Assembly: GCA_001275005.1 (NCBI GenBank)
Contig: JWZX01001854.1
Coordinates: 1 to 33,984 of the forward strand
Length of the DNA: 33,984 bases
Direction of reading: 5' to 3'
Source: Chrysochromulina tobinii
Taxonomy: Eukaryota > Haptophyta > Prymnesiales > Chrysochromulinaceae
Shown: positions 8,700-17,567 of the stretch, piece after piece
Position numbering within the stretch: position 1 is the first letter of the stretch
Layout of the letters: each line of letters starts with the position of its first letter
Notes under the pieces: model-generated
The model's database searches: none
Told to the model about the DNA's origin: nothing
Seen by the model: the letters and a program-made list of their open reading frames with translations, nothing else
Translations under genes and position numbers: made by a program

Positions 8700-10087
8700 A
8701 GGAGCACGCGGCGCGCCCTAGCACGGCCACCAGCACCAAAAGCGGGAGCGGCAGTGGGAGCAGCGGGAGCAGCGGGAGCGGCAGCTTCTTCTCGCCCTTC
8801 GCGCGGGCGTGGCGCAGTGCGACGAGTGGCTCGTCGTCGCGCTCGAAGCACGAGAGCACGGATGGCGGCAGCTCCACGCGCGAGTCCACCGACGAGTACG
8901 GCTTCTCTCACAGGTCGACGTGGCGGCGCGGCGCGCCTGAGGCCGAGGCCGCCGAGGGCAGCGGCAGCAACAGCGGCAGCAACAGCGGCGGCGCTGGCTC
9001 TAGCAGTGCTCACGGCAGCGCGAAGGGATCCTCGAGCGGCGGCGGCGGCGGCGGCGGCTCTGCATTCGAGCGAGCTTCGCGCCGTCGTGAGCCCAGTGCA
9101 GGCGCCGAATCGCGATTCGAATCCGGTGCGGCGAGATTCGAATCTGGTGCGGCGAGATTCGAATCTGGCGCCAAATCGCGCTCGCCGGTCGGCTCGGCTC
9201 CGGAGTGGCGCGGGCAGCAGCAGCAGCGCGCACAGGCCGCGGCCCAGGCGGAGGCCCAGGCGGCGGCGGCTCAGGCAGCCGCCATGCGAGCGGCCAAGGG
9301 CGAGGAGCTGCGGCGCAGTGCGGAGGACGAGAAGCTGCGAAACCATCGGCAAAGTGTCCAGCGTGACCAAGCGGAAGCGCTTCGGCGCATTCTGAGCGCC
9401 GACAGCCGCGACCACCGCGCCATCCTGAACTTACGCGGGCACACGGGCGCACTGACCACGGCCGCGGTGACCAAAGCCTTCCGGCAGCAGTCGTTGCTCG
9501 TCCATCCAGATAAAAACTCGGCATCCGATGCGGAAGAGGGCTTCAAGAAGTTGCAGGCTGCCTACGCGTTGCTCAAGGAGCAGGCACGCACGGGCGGAGG
9601 AGACACGTACGTACCTGCACCCGCCGCGCCGGCCTACCCGGCCCCGAGCGGACGGGCCGGCGGGACGGGTGGCTCAGGCGGGTCCTCGTCGTACAAAACG
9701 AGCTTTGGCACTGGCTTTCACGGCGGCTATAGCGCCGACGGCTACGGCGCCGGCGGAAACAGCAGTTCCAGCTGTGGCGGCGCCGGTTCCGGCGGCGCCT
9801 CCAGAGGCACTGCCCGAGATGGCGCCGGCGATGGGGGCGCCTCCGGAGGCGCTGCCTGCGGCACTGGCTTTGCACCGGGTAGCTCGAGCTGTTCACAGGG
9901 GAGCTCGACATCACGCCATGGGCAGACGCAAAGCAGCCAGCAGCCACCGTGGTCTGCACGCTCCGATCAGGCCGCCCGCGACGAGTACCGGTACTGGCAG
10001 ACTTTCGTGGCCGAGGAAGCAGCGGCGTCGCAGCGAGCCTCAGGCGGGCCACCTCGGCGTTCGTCGAGTCACAAGACGTGGATTTGA
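5887..10087 (+). CDS. large J-domain (DnaJ-like) protein, spliced, with AlkB-derived N-terminal segment
   Basis: Exons join(5887..7164, 7322..10087), about 1347 aa; an extra 72-nt in-frame intron at 7448-7519 is possible. J-domains stimulate Hsp70 ATPase through HPD. Here the J-domain is near the C-terminus, about residues 1110-1177, with VHPDKN at 9500-9517. Residues about 31-63 come from the 99-bp repeat shared with the AlkB gene. The middle has an Ala/His-rich run (6628-6720), long Glu/Arg/Gln coiled coil (8170-8640), polyproline (8669-8698), and Ser/Gly-rich linkers. The C-terminal tail is Gly/Ser-rich but lacks zinc-finger CxxCxGxG repeats, so it is a type III J-protein. In-frame tandem repeats are frequent. 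The ATG at 5887 is the closest upstream start; it is uncertain. Its Hsp70 partner and location are unknown. Confidence 0.72.
5977..6075 (+). repeat. 99-bp exact direct repeat, copy 2 (in J-domain gene exon 1)
   Basis: Perfect copy of 1574-1672, 4403 bp away, in the same orientation and reading frame. Flanking bases differ immediately on both sides. A consensus-like donor, GAG followed by GTAAGT, lies 30 bp downstream at 6106, although the frame stays open through it. Confidence 0.95.
7165..7321 (+). other. intron of J-domain gene (157 nt, phase 0)
   Basis: Donor CGCGAG then GTCAGA; acceptor TTGCCTCCCTCATCAG then GTACGA. Removal joins RERLRE to VRDDLTAVIE in frame. Without splicing exon 1 stops at 7188. 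The intron interior is a run of CTGATGACCT-like repeats (7188-7262). Confidence 0.75.
7448..7519 (+). other. possible 72-nt intron, or in-frame duplicated exon-intron remnant
   Basis: Starts GTGCGC after GACG and ends TTGCCTCCCTCATCAG. Its length is a multiple of three and the frame is open, so it may be retained or spliced. Its first 29 bases recur with three changes just downstream (7520-7548), and its 3' end copies the acceptor of the intron at 7165-7321. Confidence 0.45.
7798..7911 (+). repeat. 57-bp perfect tandem repeat (x2) in J-domain gene
   Basis: Two identical units, 7798-7854 and 7855-7911, each encoding 19 residues beginning IRDELRRVISQ. Confidence 0.95.
8090..8179 (+). repeat. 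18-bp tandem repeat (x5) in J-domain gene
   Basis: Units encode GRSAVE; the last unit is SRSAVE by one base change. A further 21-bp repeat encoding RFESGAA lies at about 9115-9174. Confidence 0.93.
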
Positions 10088-10543
10088 GCTTGACTTGAGC
10101 GTGGACTTGAGCGTCTTGACACACACGACCCGAGCATCTATAAAATGTAGTCCCAGGATGAGGATCATGTTGAGATTTGTGCGGGAGGCGCCGGCGTCGT
10201 GGTTGTCCGACGTTCAGAACCACCTCGAGCGAGCGTCCAAGCCGTGCACGATGTATGATCATTCCACTCGCGCCACTCGTCCACTCCCCGGGTGCGTGGT
10301 GTGGACTTGTGCATTATAATTGTACACCACTCACCACTGCGATACCGCTATGTACACCACTCACCACTGCGATACCGCTACGGCGATCGCCAGTGCTTTA
10401 AGGAGTTCGGTCCAACCGAACACGCCTCCCCCATGTTATCGTCATTCGGAGAGGTTTTATCGGTTCCGGGCCGGGTCGGGTCGCTAGTCGGGCACTCGCC
10501 AGTCTCATCAGTATCGTCAGCCTCGCCTGCCTCGCCTGTCTCG
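10088..10543. other. intergenic region between J-domain gene and kinase, with a perfect tandem repeat
   Basis: No gene seen. It contains CTTGAGCGTGGA-like short repeats just after the J-gene stop, the 30-bp tandem repeat at 10321-10380, and GTCTCGTCAG/CTCGCC-like simple sequence at 10490-10545 near the 3' end of the kinase gene. Confidence 0.6.
10321..10380 (+). repeat. 30-bp perfect tandem repeat (x2)
   Basis: Units 10321-10350 and 10351-10380 are identical, beginning TGTACACCACTCACC and ending GATACCGCTA. It is noncoding. Confidence 0.97.
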
Positions 10544-11308
10544 TCAGTCGGGGCACTCGCCAGTCTCGTCCCCACTCGCCGCGACTAGTTCACGAGCGAT
10601 GATGTCACGGACGGACTCAACGACCGCCGCGATCGGCCTCGTCGCGTCCACGCGCACAACGTGGGCCGAGCTCATGGGTAGCTTGGCCAAGCGTGCGTGG
10701 CCCTCTTCGAGCAGCTTCAGATACGCGCCGTCAATCGACTTCTCTTCGGGTCGGCCGCGCTGAGTGATGCGTTTCAGTGCCGTCTCGATGGGCACGTCGA
10801 GGAGGATGAGCACGGAGCGCAGATTGTTTGGCAGCGCTGCACTTAGGGAAGCGTGCGCGAGCTCGTATGCCGCGCGCGTGGCGGCGTCCTTGAGCCCATT
10901 TTCGGCGAAGACGGTCTTGTCGGACCAGATTGAGCGCTCAGCAATGACGATCCGATTCGAACGCAGGGCCGCGATGACTGGGCCCACACGAGTCGCCAAC
11001 GCCATCAATTGAAACGTTGGGTTTGAGATCTCACCACTGTACATGGCTTCGAGCAGGTTGACGTGCGTGCCCTCCGATGTCTGCGCAGCAATCCACCGGT
11101 CGACGGGCTCATCCACAAAGGCCACCTCCTGCGAGGAAACGTAGTCCGCATGCAGCGCTCGCATGACCGTGGATTTGCCCGCGCCTATGTTGCCTTCAAT
11201 CGAGATGAACAGCTGCTGCGAAGGTATGGCTGTCGCAATTGCGGTGCTCAGTCGCACGAAGAATGACAACGAACACAAGCGCGACTGCCGACGACTCGTC
11301 GCCATCAT
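10544..11308 (-). CDS. deoxynucleoside kinase (TK2/dGK/dAK family)
   Basis: 254 aa; ATG at 11308 with a second ATG directly after it. It phosphorylates deoxynucleosides to monophosphates in dNTP salvage. Visible motifs: P-loop GNIGAGKS (residues 39-46), catalytic and substrate-binding ERS at 124-126 (ERSIWSDKTVFAENG, as in deoxyguanosine kinase), and the LID segment QRGRPEEKSI that closes on the phosphate donor. The first 30 residues are basic, Ser-rich and without acids, a likely mitochondrial or plastid presequence. The C-terminus (GDETGECPD) is encoded by simple repeats. Nucleoside preference cannot be read here. It is divergent from the HRDC gene with 119 bp between the outer ATGs. Confidence 0.88.
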   Translation of the reverse strand: MMATSRRQSRLCSLSFFVRLSTAIATAIPSQQLFISIEGNIGAGKSTVMRALHADYVSSQEVAFVDEPVDRWIAAQTSEGTHVNLLEAMYSGEISNPTFQLMALATRVGPVIAALRSNRIVIAERSIWSDKTVFAENGLKDAATRAAYELAHASLSAALPNNLRSVLILLDVPIETALKRITQRGRPEEKSIDGAYLKLLEEGHARLAKLPMSSAHVVRVDATRPIAAVVESVRDIIARELVAASGDETGECPD

Positions 11309-11562
11309 TGTGAAGCAAACGAAGTCCTTCGTTTCCGTGAAGTTCGACAGAAAAAGGCGCGAGTGAGCCGCCCGGAACTACAGAAACGCCGCGGAAGAGA
11401 CGCATTCGGCGGTCGTGATTTGATGCTATGGAAGGAAATTTCTGGGAAGTCGCCTCGCGATGCGACGATCGCCGGCTTCCCGCGCCCCGACCGCCGCCGC
11501 GGGAGAGGCTTCGGATCGTATCCGTCGTGGCGGCCTTCTTGTCGTGCTCATCCGTCGCCTTG

Positions 11563-13422
11563 ATGTTGAGCCTCTCTGAGTATGAGCGCGAGCGCGCTGA
11601 GAACATCAAACGCAACCAGGAGGTGCTCCGATCGCTTGGGCTCATCGGCCCCGATCGCCCTGTGCCAATGGCCGCATCCCTTGCGACCAAGCCGAGCAGC
11701 CGGCCGAAGCGTGCCCCTCCGCCTCCACGTGAACCTACGCGAAGAAGCAGCCGGAACTCAGGCGCCCCTGCGCCCGACTATTACATTGCCGAAGAGAGCG
11801 CCAATGGCCGAGTGATAACGGGCGGCACCCATGCGCAACTGACCATGCTTCCGCATGTGAGTGCCTCTGAGCAGCCGGCGGCGGCGCCCGAAGACGAAGA
11901 CTACACGCCGGAGACCGAGAGCGATCTGCACCCCAACGAGCGCGAAGTGTATGCCGCCCTCCGTGAGGAGAAGAACCTAATTGCTCGTGAGCTCGATTGC
12001 CCGGCCTATCATGTGTGCCAAAACAGAGCGCTTATGGCCATGGCGCGGCGCGTGCCTAGCAACCGTCGCGAGCTGCTGGATTGCTGGGGATGGGGCGAGT
12101 CCAAGGTGTCAAGCTTCGGCGATAGACTGCTAGATGCCCTCAAACCGCACGCCGCGGGACTGCTCGCGGCCAAGGATGCGAGGCGAGCCGCGAAGGTCGC
12201 CATCAAGGTCGATGAGGATGATGAGATGGAAGAGGTGCCGTTGCCGCTGCGGAAAAAGTTGCGGAGCTCGGGCGCCACCGCGTCAGAGGTGGCCGCTGCC
12301 GTGCGCGCCACTGCCGTGCCTGCCATCGCCATGGAGGCGCCCAAGGCGGAAGAGGACGACGAGGTGCTCGAGGCCGAGGAGGACGAGGACGAGGACGAGG
12401 ACGGGGGCAAGGCGCGCGCACGGCCGCCCCTGCCCGAGGGCATCGACGATCTCTTCCCATTTGAAATGGAGGCGTTCCAGGCACTGCTCGAGTGGAAGCG
12501 TGCACGCGCGCGCGAGCTCGGCTACAACGACCCGTGCATCATTTGCCACAATAAGACCCTCTGCCAGCTCGTACGGCTCACGCCCAACACGCGGGCGGCG
12601 CTTCGTCACGTCTGGGGCATCGGTCCCAAGCGTATCGTGCAGCATGGCGACCTGATGCTCGCCGCGCTCGCACCCTTTCGCGCTGCGCTCAGAGCACGGC
12701 GCCCGCCAGAGCCCGCGCCAATAGCCAAGCCTACGGCCCGGAACGCATCCAACGCGAAAGTAGAACCCCGCCTCCGAGCCCAGCGCGCCGATGCTGAACG
12801 CGACCCACAGACTGCGGCGCGAGCAACGGATGACGAGAAGCCGCCCAAGACGGCGCGTGTGGTCACGGACGAGAAGCCGCCCAAGACGGCGCGTGCGGTC
12901 ACGGACGAGAAGCCGCCCAAGACGGCGCGTGTGGTCACGGACGAGAAGCCGCCCAAGACGGCGCGTGCGGTCACTGACGAGAAGCCGCGGAGGCCGGGGG
13001 CCGTGGCCGGCGGCGCGTGGCGCGAGGATGCTGGGGCTTCGTTGGCCTCGCGTCAGTGGAGTGAGGGCGCTGAGGAACACGGCTGGCCATCCACTGACTG
13101 GGCGTTGCGCCGGCACTGGTGCGCCGCTGCCAATGGGTGCGCTGCGTGCGCTGGGTTTGTGGCTGACGGCGAGGCTTTCAAATGGGCGGTCATGAGCCAG
13201 AAAGTGCTCGACGTGCTCTCGTCTTCGGGGGCGTATGGCTCGCACGCGGCGGCACACGCGGCAGGGTGGCGCTGGCTAGCTACTCCAAACGGCCCACACC
13301 CACAACGCTCGCACTGCCACCAATGGTGGCCACCGCAGGCTGTGATCGACGATTATCTCGAGGGCGCTAAGTTGCCGCTCGGTACGTACGCGGCGATGGG
13401 GGTGCTCGAGAGAATGTTCTGA
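11563..13422 (+). CDS. protein with two HRDC domains and C-terminal repeats
   Basis: 619 aa from the ATG at 11563; an in-frame ATG at 11428 would add 45 residues. I prefer 11563 because it begins MLSLSEYERERAENIKRNQEVLR, a short motif (Y-E-x-R-x-x-N-I-x-R-N) I associate with plant and algal proteins of unknown role. HRDC domains at about residues 122-205 and 298-378 are helical nucleic-acid-binding modules known from RecQ helicases and RNase D; neither a helicase nor a nuclease domain is present. An acidic stretch lies between them. A 12-residue repeat (TDEKPPKTARVV type, 36 bp, four copies, about 12830-12990) precedes a C-terminal region with several Cys, Trp and His. A DNA or RNA role is likely but not proven. 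Confidence 0.72.
   Translation: MLSLSEYERERAENIKRNQEVLRSLGLIGPDRPVPMAASLATKPSSRPKRAPPPPREPTRRSSRNSGAPAPDYYIAEESANGRVITGGTHAQLTMLPHVSASEQPAAAPEDEDYTPETESDLHPNEREVYAALREEKNLIARELDCPAYHVCQNRALMAMARRVPSNRRELLDCWGWGESKVSSFGDRLLDALKPHAAGLLAAKDARRAAKVAIKVDEDDEMEEVPLPLRKKLRSSGATASEVAAAVRATAVPAIAMEAPKAEEDDEVLEAEEDEDEDEDGGKARARPPLPEGIDDLFPFEMEAFQALLEWKRARARELGYNDPCIICHNKTLCQLVRLTPNTRAALRHVWGIGPKRIVQHGDLMLAALAPFRAALRARRPPEPAPIAKPTARNASNAKVEPRLRAQRADAERDPQTAARATDDEKPPKTARVVTDEKPPKTARAVTDEKPPKTARVVTDEKPPKTARAVTDEKPRRPGAVAGGAWREDAGASLASRQWSEGAEEHGWPSTDWALRRHWCAAANGCAACAGFVADGEAFKWAVMSQKVLDVLSSSGAYGSHAAAHAAGWRWLATPNGPHPQRSHCHQWWPPQAVIDDYLEGAKLPLGTYAAMGVLERMF
12829..12990 (+). repeat. 36-bp tandem repeat encoding TDEKPPKTAR(V/A)V
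   Basis: Four nearly identical copies with alternating GTGGTC and GCGGTC ends, suggesting a two-unit (72-bp) higher-order duplication, then a partial copy. Confidence 0.9.
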
Positions 13423-13641
13423 AGCGGGCGTCGGGCGCAGTAGTCAATTTGCAGCGGCCGTGTTCGCGGCAGTTAATGACTTCTATCTATGGAAGTAGAT
13501 GCCGAGTAATATGCCCTGCATGAGCGCTTGGGACGGCGCGATGGATGGCGCGTTGACTTTTGTCCAATTCCGAAGGAGCAAGTTTTTCACACGGTCCAAT
13601 CTTTGGAAGCCCCGCGCGCGGGGTCGCGTCTGTCGTGACAC

Positions 13642-14550
13642 ATGTACGCCTTCTCGAGATCGTCGAGGCTGCGCGTCGCTGCTGCTGGCGTCGCTGCTGG
13701 CGTCGCTGGATTTGCATACGCGGCGCATTGCAAATCCGCTCCAAAGCATGGGCTCGATCCAAAGGCGTGGGTTCCACTGAAGCTCACTCAGGTCACTCCT
13801 CTGACTGAGAACACTGCCATCTATCGCTTCGCCTTTGCGGATCCCGAGGCAACGAGCGGGATGACTGTGGCTTCGTGCTTGCTGACAAAGGCAGACATTG
13901 GAAAGGAAAAGCCCGACGGCTCGCGTGGCGCCGTCCTGCGCCCGTACACGCCCGTATCACGTCCGGACGAGCAGGGCTACCTGGAGCTCGCCGTCAAGTC
14001 GTACCCGAACGGTGTCATGTCGAAGCACATTGCGTCCCTGAAGATCGGCGACACGCTCGACTTCAAAGGCCCGAACCTCAAGCTGCCGTACAAGGCCAAC
14101 GAGTACTCCAAAATAGGCATGGTCGCCGGCGGCACTGGGATTGCGCCGATGCTTCAGGTGATTGATGAGATCCTCGAGAATCCCGAGGACAAGACGAAGG
14201 TGTCGCTCGTCTTCGCCAATGTGTCGGTCGACGACATTCTGCTGAAGAAGGCGATCGATGCCCGCGAGTCCCTCCACCCCGACCGCCTCACCGTGCACTA
14301 TGTGGTGGACAAGGCGCCCGCCTTTCCCAAGTTCAAGCTGGCGGGCGTCGGCTACCTCACCACGTCGATCCTACAGAGCACGCTGCCGCCGCCGTCTGAG
14401 AGCTCGAAGATTTACGTCTGCGGCCCGCCGCCCATGTACAAGGCCATCTGCGGCGCCAAGGGCACAAAGGACGACCCGTATGCGCAGGGCGAGCTCAGCG
14501 GTGTCCTCAAGCAGCTGGGGTACAGCGAAGCGCAAGTCTTCAAGTTCTGA
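13642..14550 (+). CDS. NADH-cytochrome b5 reductase
   Basis: 302 aa, ATG at 13642. It moves electrons from NADH through FAD to cytochrome b5, supplying desaturases, sterol enzymes and others. Visible: FAD-binding RPYTPVS (residues 100-106) with the following GYLELAVKSYPNGVMS segment, NAD-binding GGTGIAPM (163-170), and CGPPPM near the C-terminus, ending in the typical aromatic VFKF. Residues 10-27 form an Ala-rich hydrophobic anchor after a short basic N-terminus, as in the outer-mitochondrial or ER-anchored forms. Length is normal for the family. It stands alone; about 1 kb without genes follows. Confidence 0.93.
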   Translation: MYAFSRSSRLRVAAAGVAAGVAGFAYAAHCKSAPKHGLDPKAWVPLKLTQVTPLTENTAIYRFAFADPEATSGMTVASCLLTKADIGKEKPDGSRGAVLRPYTPVSRPDEQGYLELAVKSYPNGVMSKHIASLKIGDTLDFKGPNLKLPYKANEYSKIGMVAGGTGIAPMLQVIDEILENPEDKTKVSLVFANVSVDDILLKKAIDARESLHPDRLTVHYVVDKAPAFPKFKLAGVGYLTTSILQSTLPPPSESSKIYVCGPPPMYKAICGAKGTKDDPYAQGELSGVLKQLGYSEAQVFKF

Positions 14551-15570
14551 TTGACCTTTCGCTCCCGGGCTCGCGCGCGCAGATGTCTTATGGTATCGTG
14601 CACGCGTGCGCTGGCCGGTGGCCACTAATCGACTCCGTTGCAGCGGGCATAATTCGTTATACAGACTGAGACTCTACGCGACGTGTACCTAGGACGCGAC
14701 CGGTTTTGTCAGCCTGCGGACGGGGACCCCCCTCCGCGGGACAGGACCGCCTACCTTGTCAGCGACTCCAGGCTTACTGTAACGTCAATCCACCACGACA
14801 GTGTCTGTTCACACTCGGAGCAGTCACAATTGTGAATTGAGCAAAAATCCGAATTTATAATTAAGCAGGCAGCATTTCCAACATCTAATCCTGCGTGCTC
14901 TACCATAGATTCCGAGTAGCGCCGGCCGAGACTTCAGCCGAGACTCTGTTCAGCCTGACCGCGCATTGTGACCGCGCCGGTATTGCGTATTCAGCAAAGA
15001 GCAATCAGCATTGAGTGTCTGAATCACCTAAACGAGCCACAAATCTAAACACCTGTAGGCCCACCCCAATACCTAATCCTGCGTGCCCTACCATCGGGTT
15101 TTTCCTCGAGGCCCGAGTGTTAACAGCCAGCTCACACTTCACGCCCCGCGCGAAGCCCAAAAGCCCCAACTGGGCACCATCGGCGAGGGACGAGGGATTT
15201 GTTGACCTTCGCCGGCACGAGCCACGGCGAGGATGAGGTTTATTTTTTTCCCTCGAGCCGTCGCGCTATCCTTGGCACACTGCCCGCCTGCGCGCGCCCC
15301 CTCAGCCCTGCCCGCCCCAGCCTGAGTCGACATGCTACTTGCCACGGAGGGGTATCTGTAACTAGTCTTGGATACGCGGGGAGCGCCGGCCTGTGCCCCA
15401 CTCCTCGAGGGTGGGCTCGCAGATCACCGGTTGCTCTAACCTTTACCCGCTTAACGCTCCCCAGCGCGTATCTGAGATTTGGTTACTGGTCTTCACTGTG
15501 TCCTGTTTCACTGTTAACAAAAGAGCCCAAATCTGTGAACGTACAGACGATCGTGGGCACGCGATTTTTC
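14551..15570. other. 1-kb gene-poor region with a diverged short repeat
   Basis: No coding frame that I believe. A 29-bp element occurs twice in the same orientation (14878-14906 and 15066-15094, 26 of 29 identical). On the minus strand it contains ATGGTAGAGCACGCAGG, which resembles the D-arm region of a tRNA, but no cloverleaf can be folded around it. AT-rich spots occur near 14830-14870. The right part presumably holds the bL17 promoter. Confidence 0.5.
14878..15094 (-). repeat. two copies of a 29-bp dispersed element
   Basis: Copies at 14878-14906 and 15066-15094 share 26 of 29 bases. They may be fragments of a tRNA-related short interspersed element. Confidence 0.5.
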
Positions 15571-16116
15571 ATGTTCGCAACTCTCCGGAGCACCGTCTCG
15601 CGAGTGGCGGCGAGCATGCTCGCACCACCGCCGCTGTTACGCAAGGCCGAGCGGGGGTTCAAATTCCATTCCAAGATGGGCCGCGGGTGGTCGCACCGCG
15701 TCGCGATGATGAAGAACATGGTGACATCGCTCATTGAGCATGAGCGTATCAAGACCAATCTGACGAAGGCCAAGGAAGTATCGCGGCTCTGCGACCGCAT
15801 GGTGACGTGGGCGAAGCGCGGGGACCAGCAGGGCTACCGGAAGGTGGCACGCTACGTACGCACGCGGCAGTGCATCACAAAACTCTTCACGATACTCTCT
15901 ATGCGCTTCAAGGAACGGCAGGGTGGCTACACGCGGGTGCTCAAGACCTACCCGAGGATGGGCGACCATGCGGAGATGGCCTTCGTCGAGTTAGTCGATC
16001 GGCCCATGCTCCGTATGCCGTACGCTCTGCCCGAGCAGCCGCAATCGGTGATGCCCGGCCGCGGTGGGCGTTCGTGGCGAGTCGGCAAGCGGCAACTGAA
16101 CGATGAGCGCAGGTAG
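15571..16116 (+). CDS. mitochondrial large-subunit ribosomal protein bL17m
   Basis: 181 aa; the ATG at 15571 gives MFATLRSTVSRVAASML, an amphipathic basic presequence. The bL17 core follows: MGRGWSHRVAMMKNMVTSLIEHERIKTNLTKAKEV is the family signature (numbered about 36-70), then the helix and beta part ending GGYTRVLKTYPRMGDHAEMAFVELVD. bL17 lies at the peptide exit side of the large subunit. A C-terminal extension of about 35 residues (from RPMLRMPYALPEQP) is basic. A plastid form is possible, but the presequence favours mitochondria. The longer open frame upstream to 15199 is Ser/Pro-rich and I leave it out. Confidence 0.9.
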   Translation: MFATLRSTVSRVAASMLAPPPLLRKAERGFKFHSKMGRGWSHRVAMMKNMVTSLIEHERIKTNLTKAKEVSRLCDRMVTWAKRGDQQGYRKVARYVRTRQCITKLFTILSMRFKERQGGYTRVLKTYPRMGDHAEMAFVELVDRPMLRMPYALPEQPQSVMPGRGGRSWRVGKRQLNDERR

Positions 16117-16361
16117 GGTCCCGGTAGACTGGCGATCTGTGTCGCGAGTGTGACTTTAATGTGCACGGTCCACTCTCAAAAAGTAATGGGGGCTCAAATG
16201 GGGGCTAGTTGTCAAGTAAGTAGCATGGCACAACTTAAAGCTCAGCAGTCATGATCGCCGGATCTCAAGCCGGATCATGAACGATCATGATGATGCTCCG
16301 AGATGCTGTCGGATGTGACGGGGTACAGTCATGATAGACATAGAGGGCATCCACTCTCCTT

Positions 16362-17567
16362 TCATACGCGCGTCGTCGTCTGCCCCCTTGCACCACTCCC
16401 GCGGACTCCGCGGCCGCGCGGTGCGAGCACCGCCCCCACCCCCACCCCCACGCGCCGCGCCGCTCCAGCATTGTGATTGTCGGACGAGATGTGATTGTCT
16501 GTGGCTGCGCCAGTTTTGGCAATGCGCCGACGCATCGCCGCAGTCTCGGCTGCCAACTGCGCCGCCTCCGCTGCCTTGCGCGTCTTGGATGCCGCAGCCG
16601 CCGCGTTGCGGCCCCCGCCGACAGTGCCGTCATCACTGACATCATCAGTGATGTCGTCGTCCGTCGCTGCCACCGTGCGCGCAATGCGAGCCCTAAGGCT
16701 GGCATTCTCGACCGCTAGAGCCCGCTGCTCCTGCTTCCGCCTCTCTCGAGCCAGCTCAGCCGCGTGCCGACGCGCAGACCCGGCCGCGTCATCTCGTGCA
16801 TCGTCGTCCGTCTTGCTTACAGTGCTCTTGATCCGCGCCATGATGGTCGCGTTCTCTCTCTGCAGGCGGCCCCTTTCGAGACGTCGCTCTTGAGCCCGTA
16901 TCACCGCCAGCGCTTGTCGGCGCCCATCGAGTTCTGCCAATTCCATATTCGATGGCGCGCCGACCTTGCAAGGCACGCCAGTTGACTGTACGTGGCTGAG
17001 TGACTCTGCAGAGGGCACCAACTCGCCCCACAAGAGCCTTCTAAAGTCTTTCCTCATGATCTCCCAGAGCATGGTTCGTTCTTTGATGGCCAACCGGCGC
17101 CGGGCCGAATGGCTCTCGACCAGTTCGAACATGTCCTCATATTTCGGAAGCCGAAGGTGTGGCACCAGCGTGTCATTGCTCGGAGGAGAAACGATGATAG
17201 ACCGCTTCGTGATAGATGTACTGGGCTTGGGCTCCGGCTCGGGCTCCGGGTCCGGCTCGGGTTCAGGGTCGGGTTCTGGCTCCGCCATGGGCTCTGGCTC
17301 GAGCTCCGCAGCAGGATCCATCTCCGGCTCTGTGTACCTCGTGTCTGGCGAACCGCTGGCACGAGGCGGCAGCGGAACGCAGGGCAAGATTTCGGACACG
17401 GCGAAGCGCAAACAACTGGTCGTTGGGTTTATTGTGATCATGGTCATCGGAACGTTCGGTGGTGACATCGTTGTCATCTTGGTGACTGATAGATATGGGC
17501 AAAAGTTTTCGAAACGGACCAACAACCGCTTTTCCGAGGTGCATGCACAAAAACAGAGGGGTCCCAT
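16362..17567 (-). CDS. coiled-coil protein with three helical repeats and a Glu-Pro tract, unknown
   Basis: 401 aa from the ATG at 17567 (an alternative start at 17477 removes 30 residues). A Glu/Pro/Asp dipeptide tract (encoded around 17222-17300) is followed by a helical part (KYEDMFELVESHSARRRL; LWEIMRKDFRRLLWGELV). Three diverged units of about 26 residues follow at about 235-260, 284-309 and 338-363. They are built on L-x-x-E-N-A-x-x-x-A-R-I-x-x-T-V-x-x-T-D-D-D and spaced about 50 residues apart. The tail is Gly/Arg-rich. The opposite strand has an open frame with a hydrophobic segment, but the repeat periodicity supports this strand. I recognise no family. Confidence 0.6.
   Translation of the reverse strand: MGPLCFCACTSEKRLLVRFENFCPYLSVTKMTTMSPPNVPMTMITINPTTSCLRFAVSEILPCVPLPPRASGSPDTRYTEPEMDPAAELEPEPMAEPEPDPEPEPDPEPEPEPKPSTSITKRSIIVSPPSNDTLVPHLRLPKYEDMFELVESHSARRRLAIKERTMLWEIMRKDFRRLLWGELVPSAESLSHVQSTGVPCKVGAPSNMELAELDGRRQALAVIRAQERRLERGRLQRENATIMARIKSTVSKTDDDARDDAAGSARRHAAELARERRKQEQRALAVENASLRARIARTVAATDDDITDDVSDDGTVGGGRNAAAAASKTRKAAEAAQLAAETAAMRRRIAKTGAATDNHISSDNHNAGAARRVGVGVGAVLAPRGRGVRGSGARGQTTTRV

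Noticed and set aside
7868-9415. 515-codon minus-strand open frame
   Set aside because: Antisense to the J-domain gene; Arg/Leu-rich low complexity caused by GC bias.
12283-13257. 324-codon minus-strand frame with RLGRLL repeats
   Set aside because: The repeats are the reverse reading of the 36-bp HRDC gene repeat; no domain.
14885-14935. tRNA gene
   Set aside because: Only a D-arm-like string is present; the anticodon stem does not pair and no T-arm follows.
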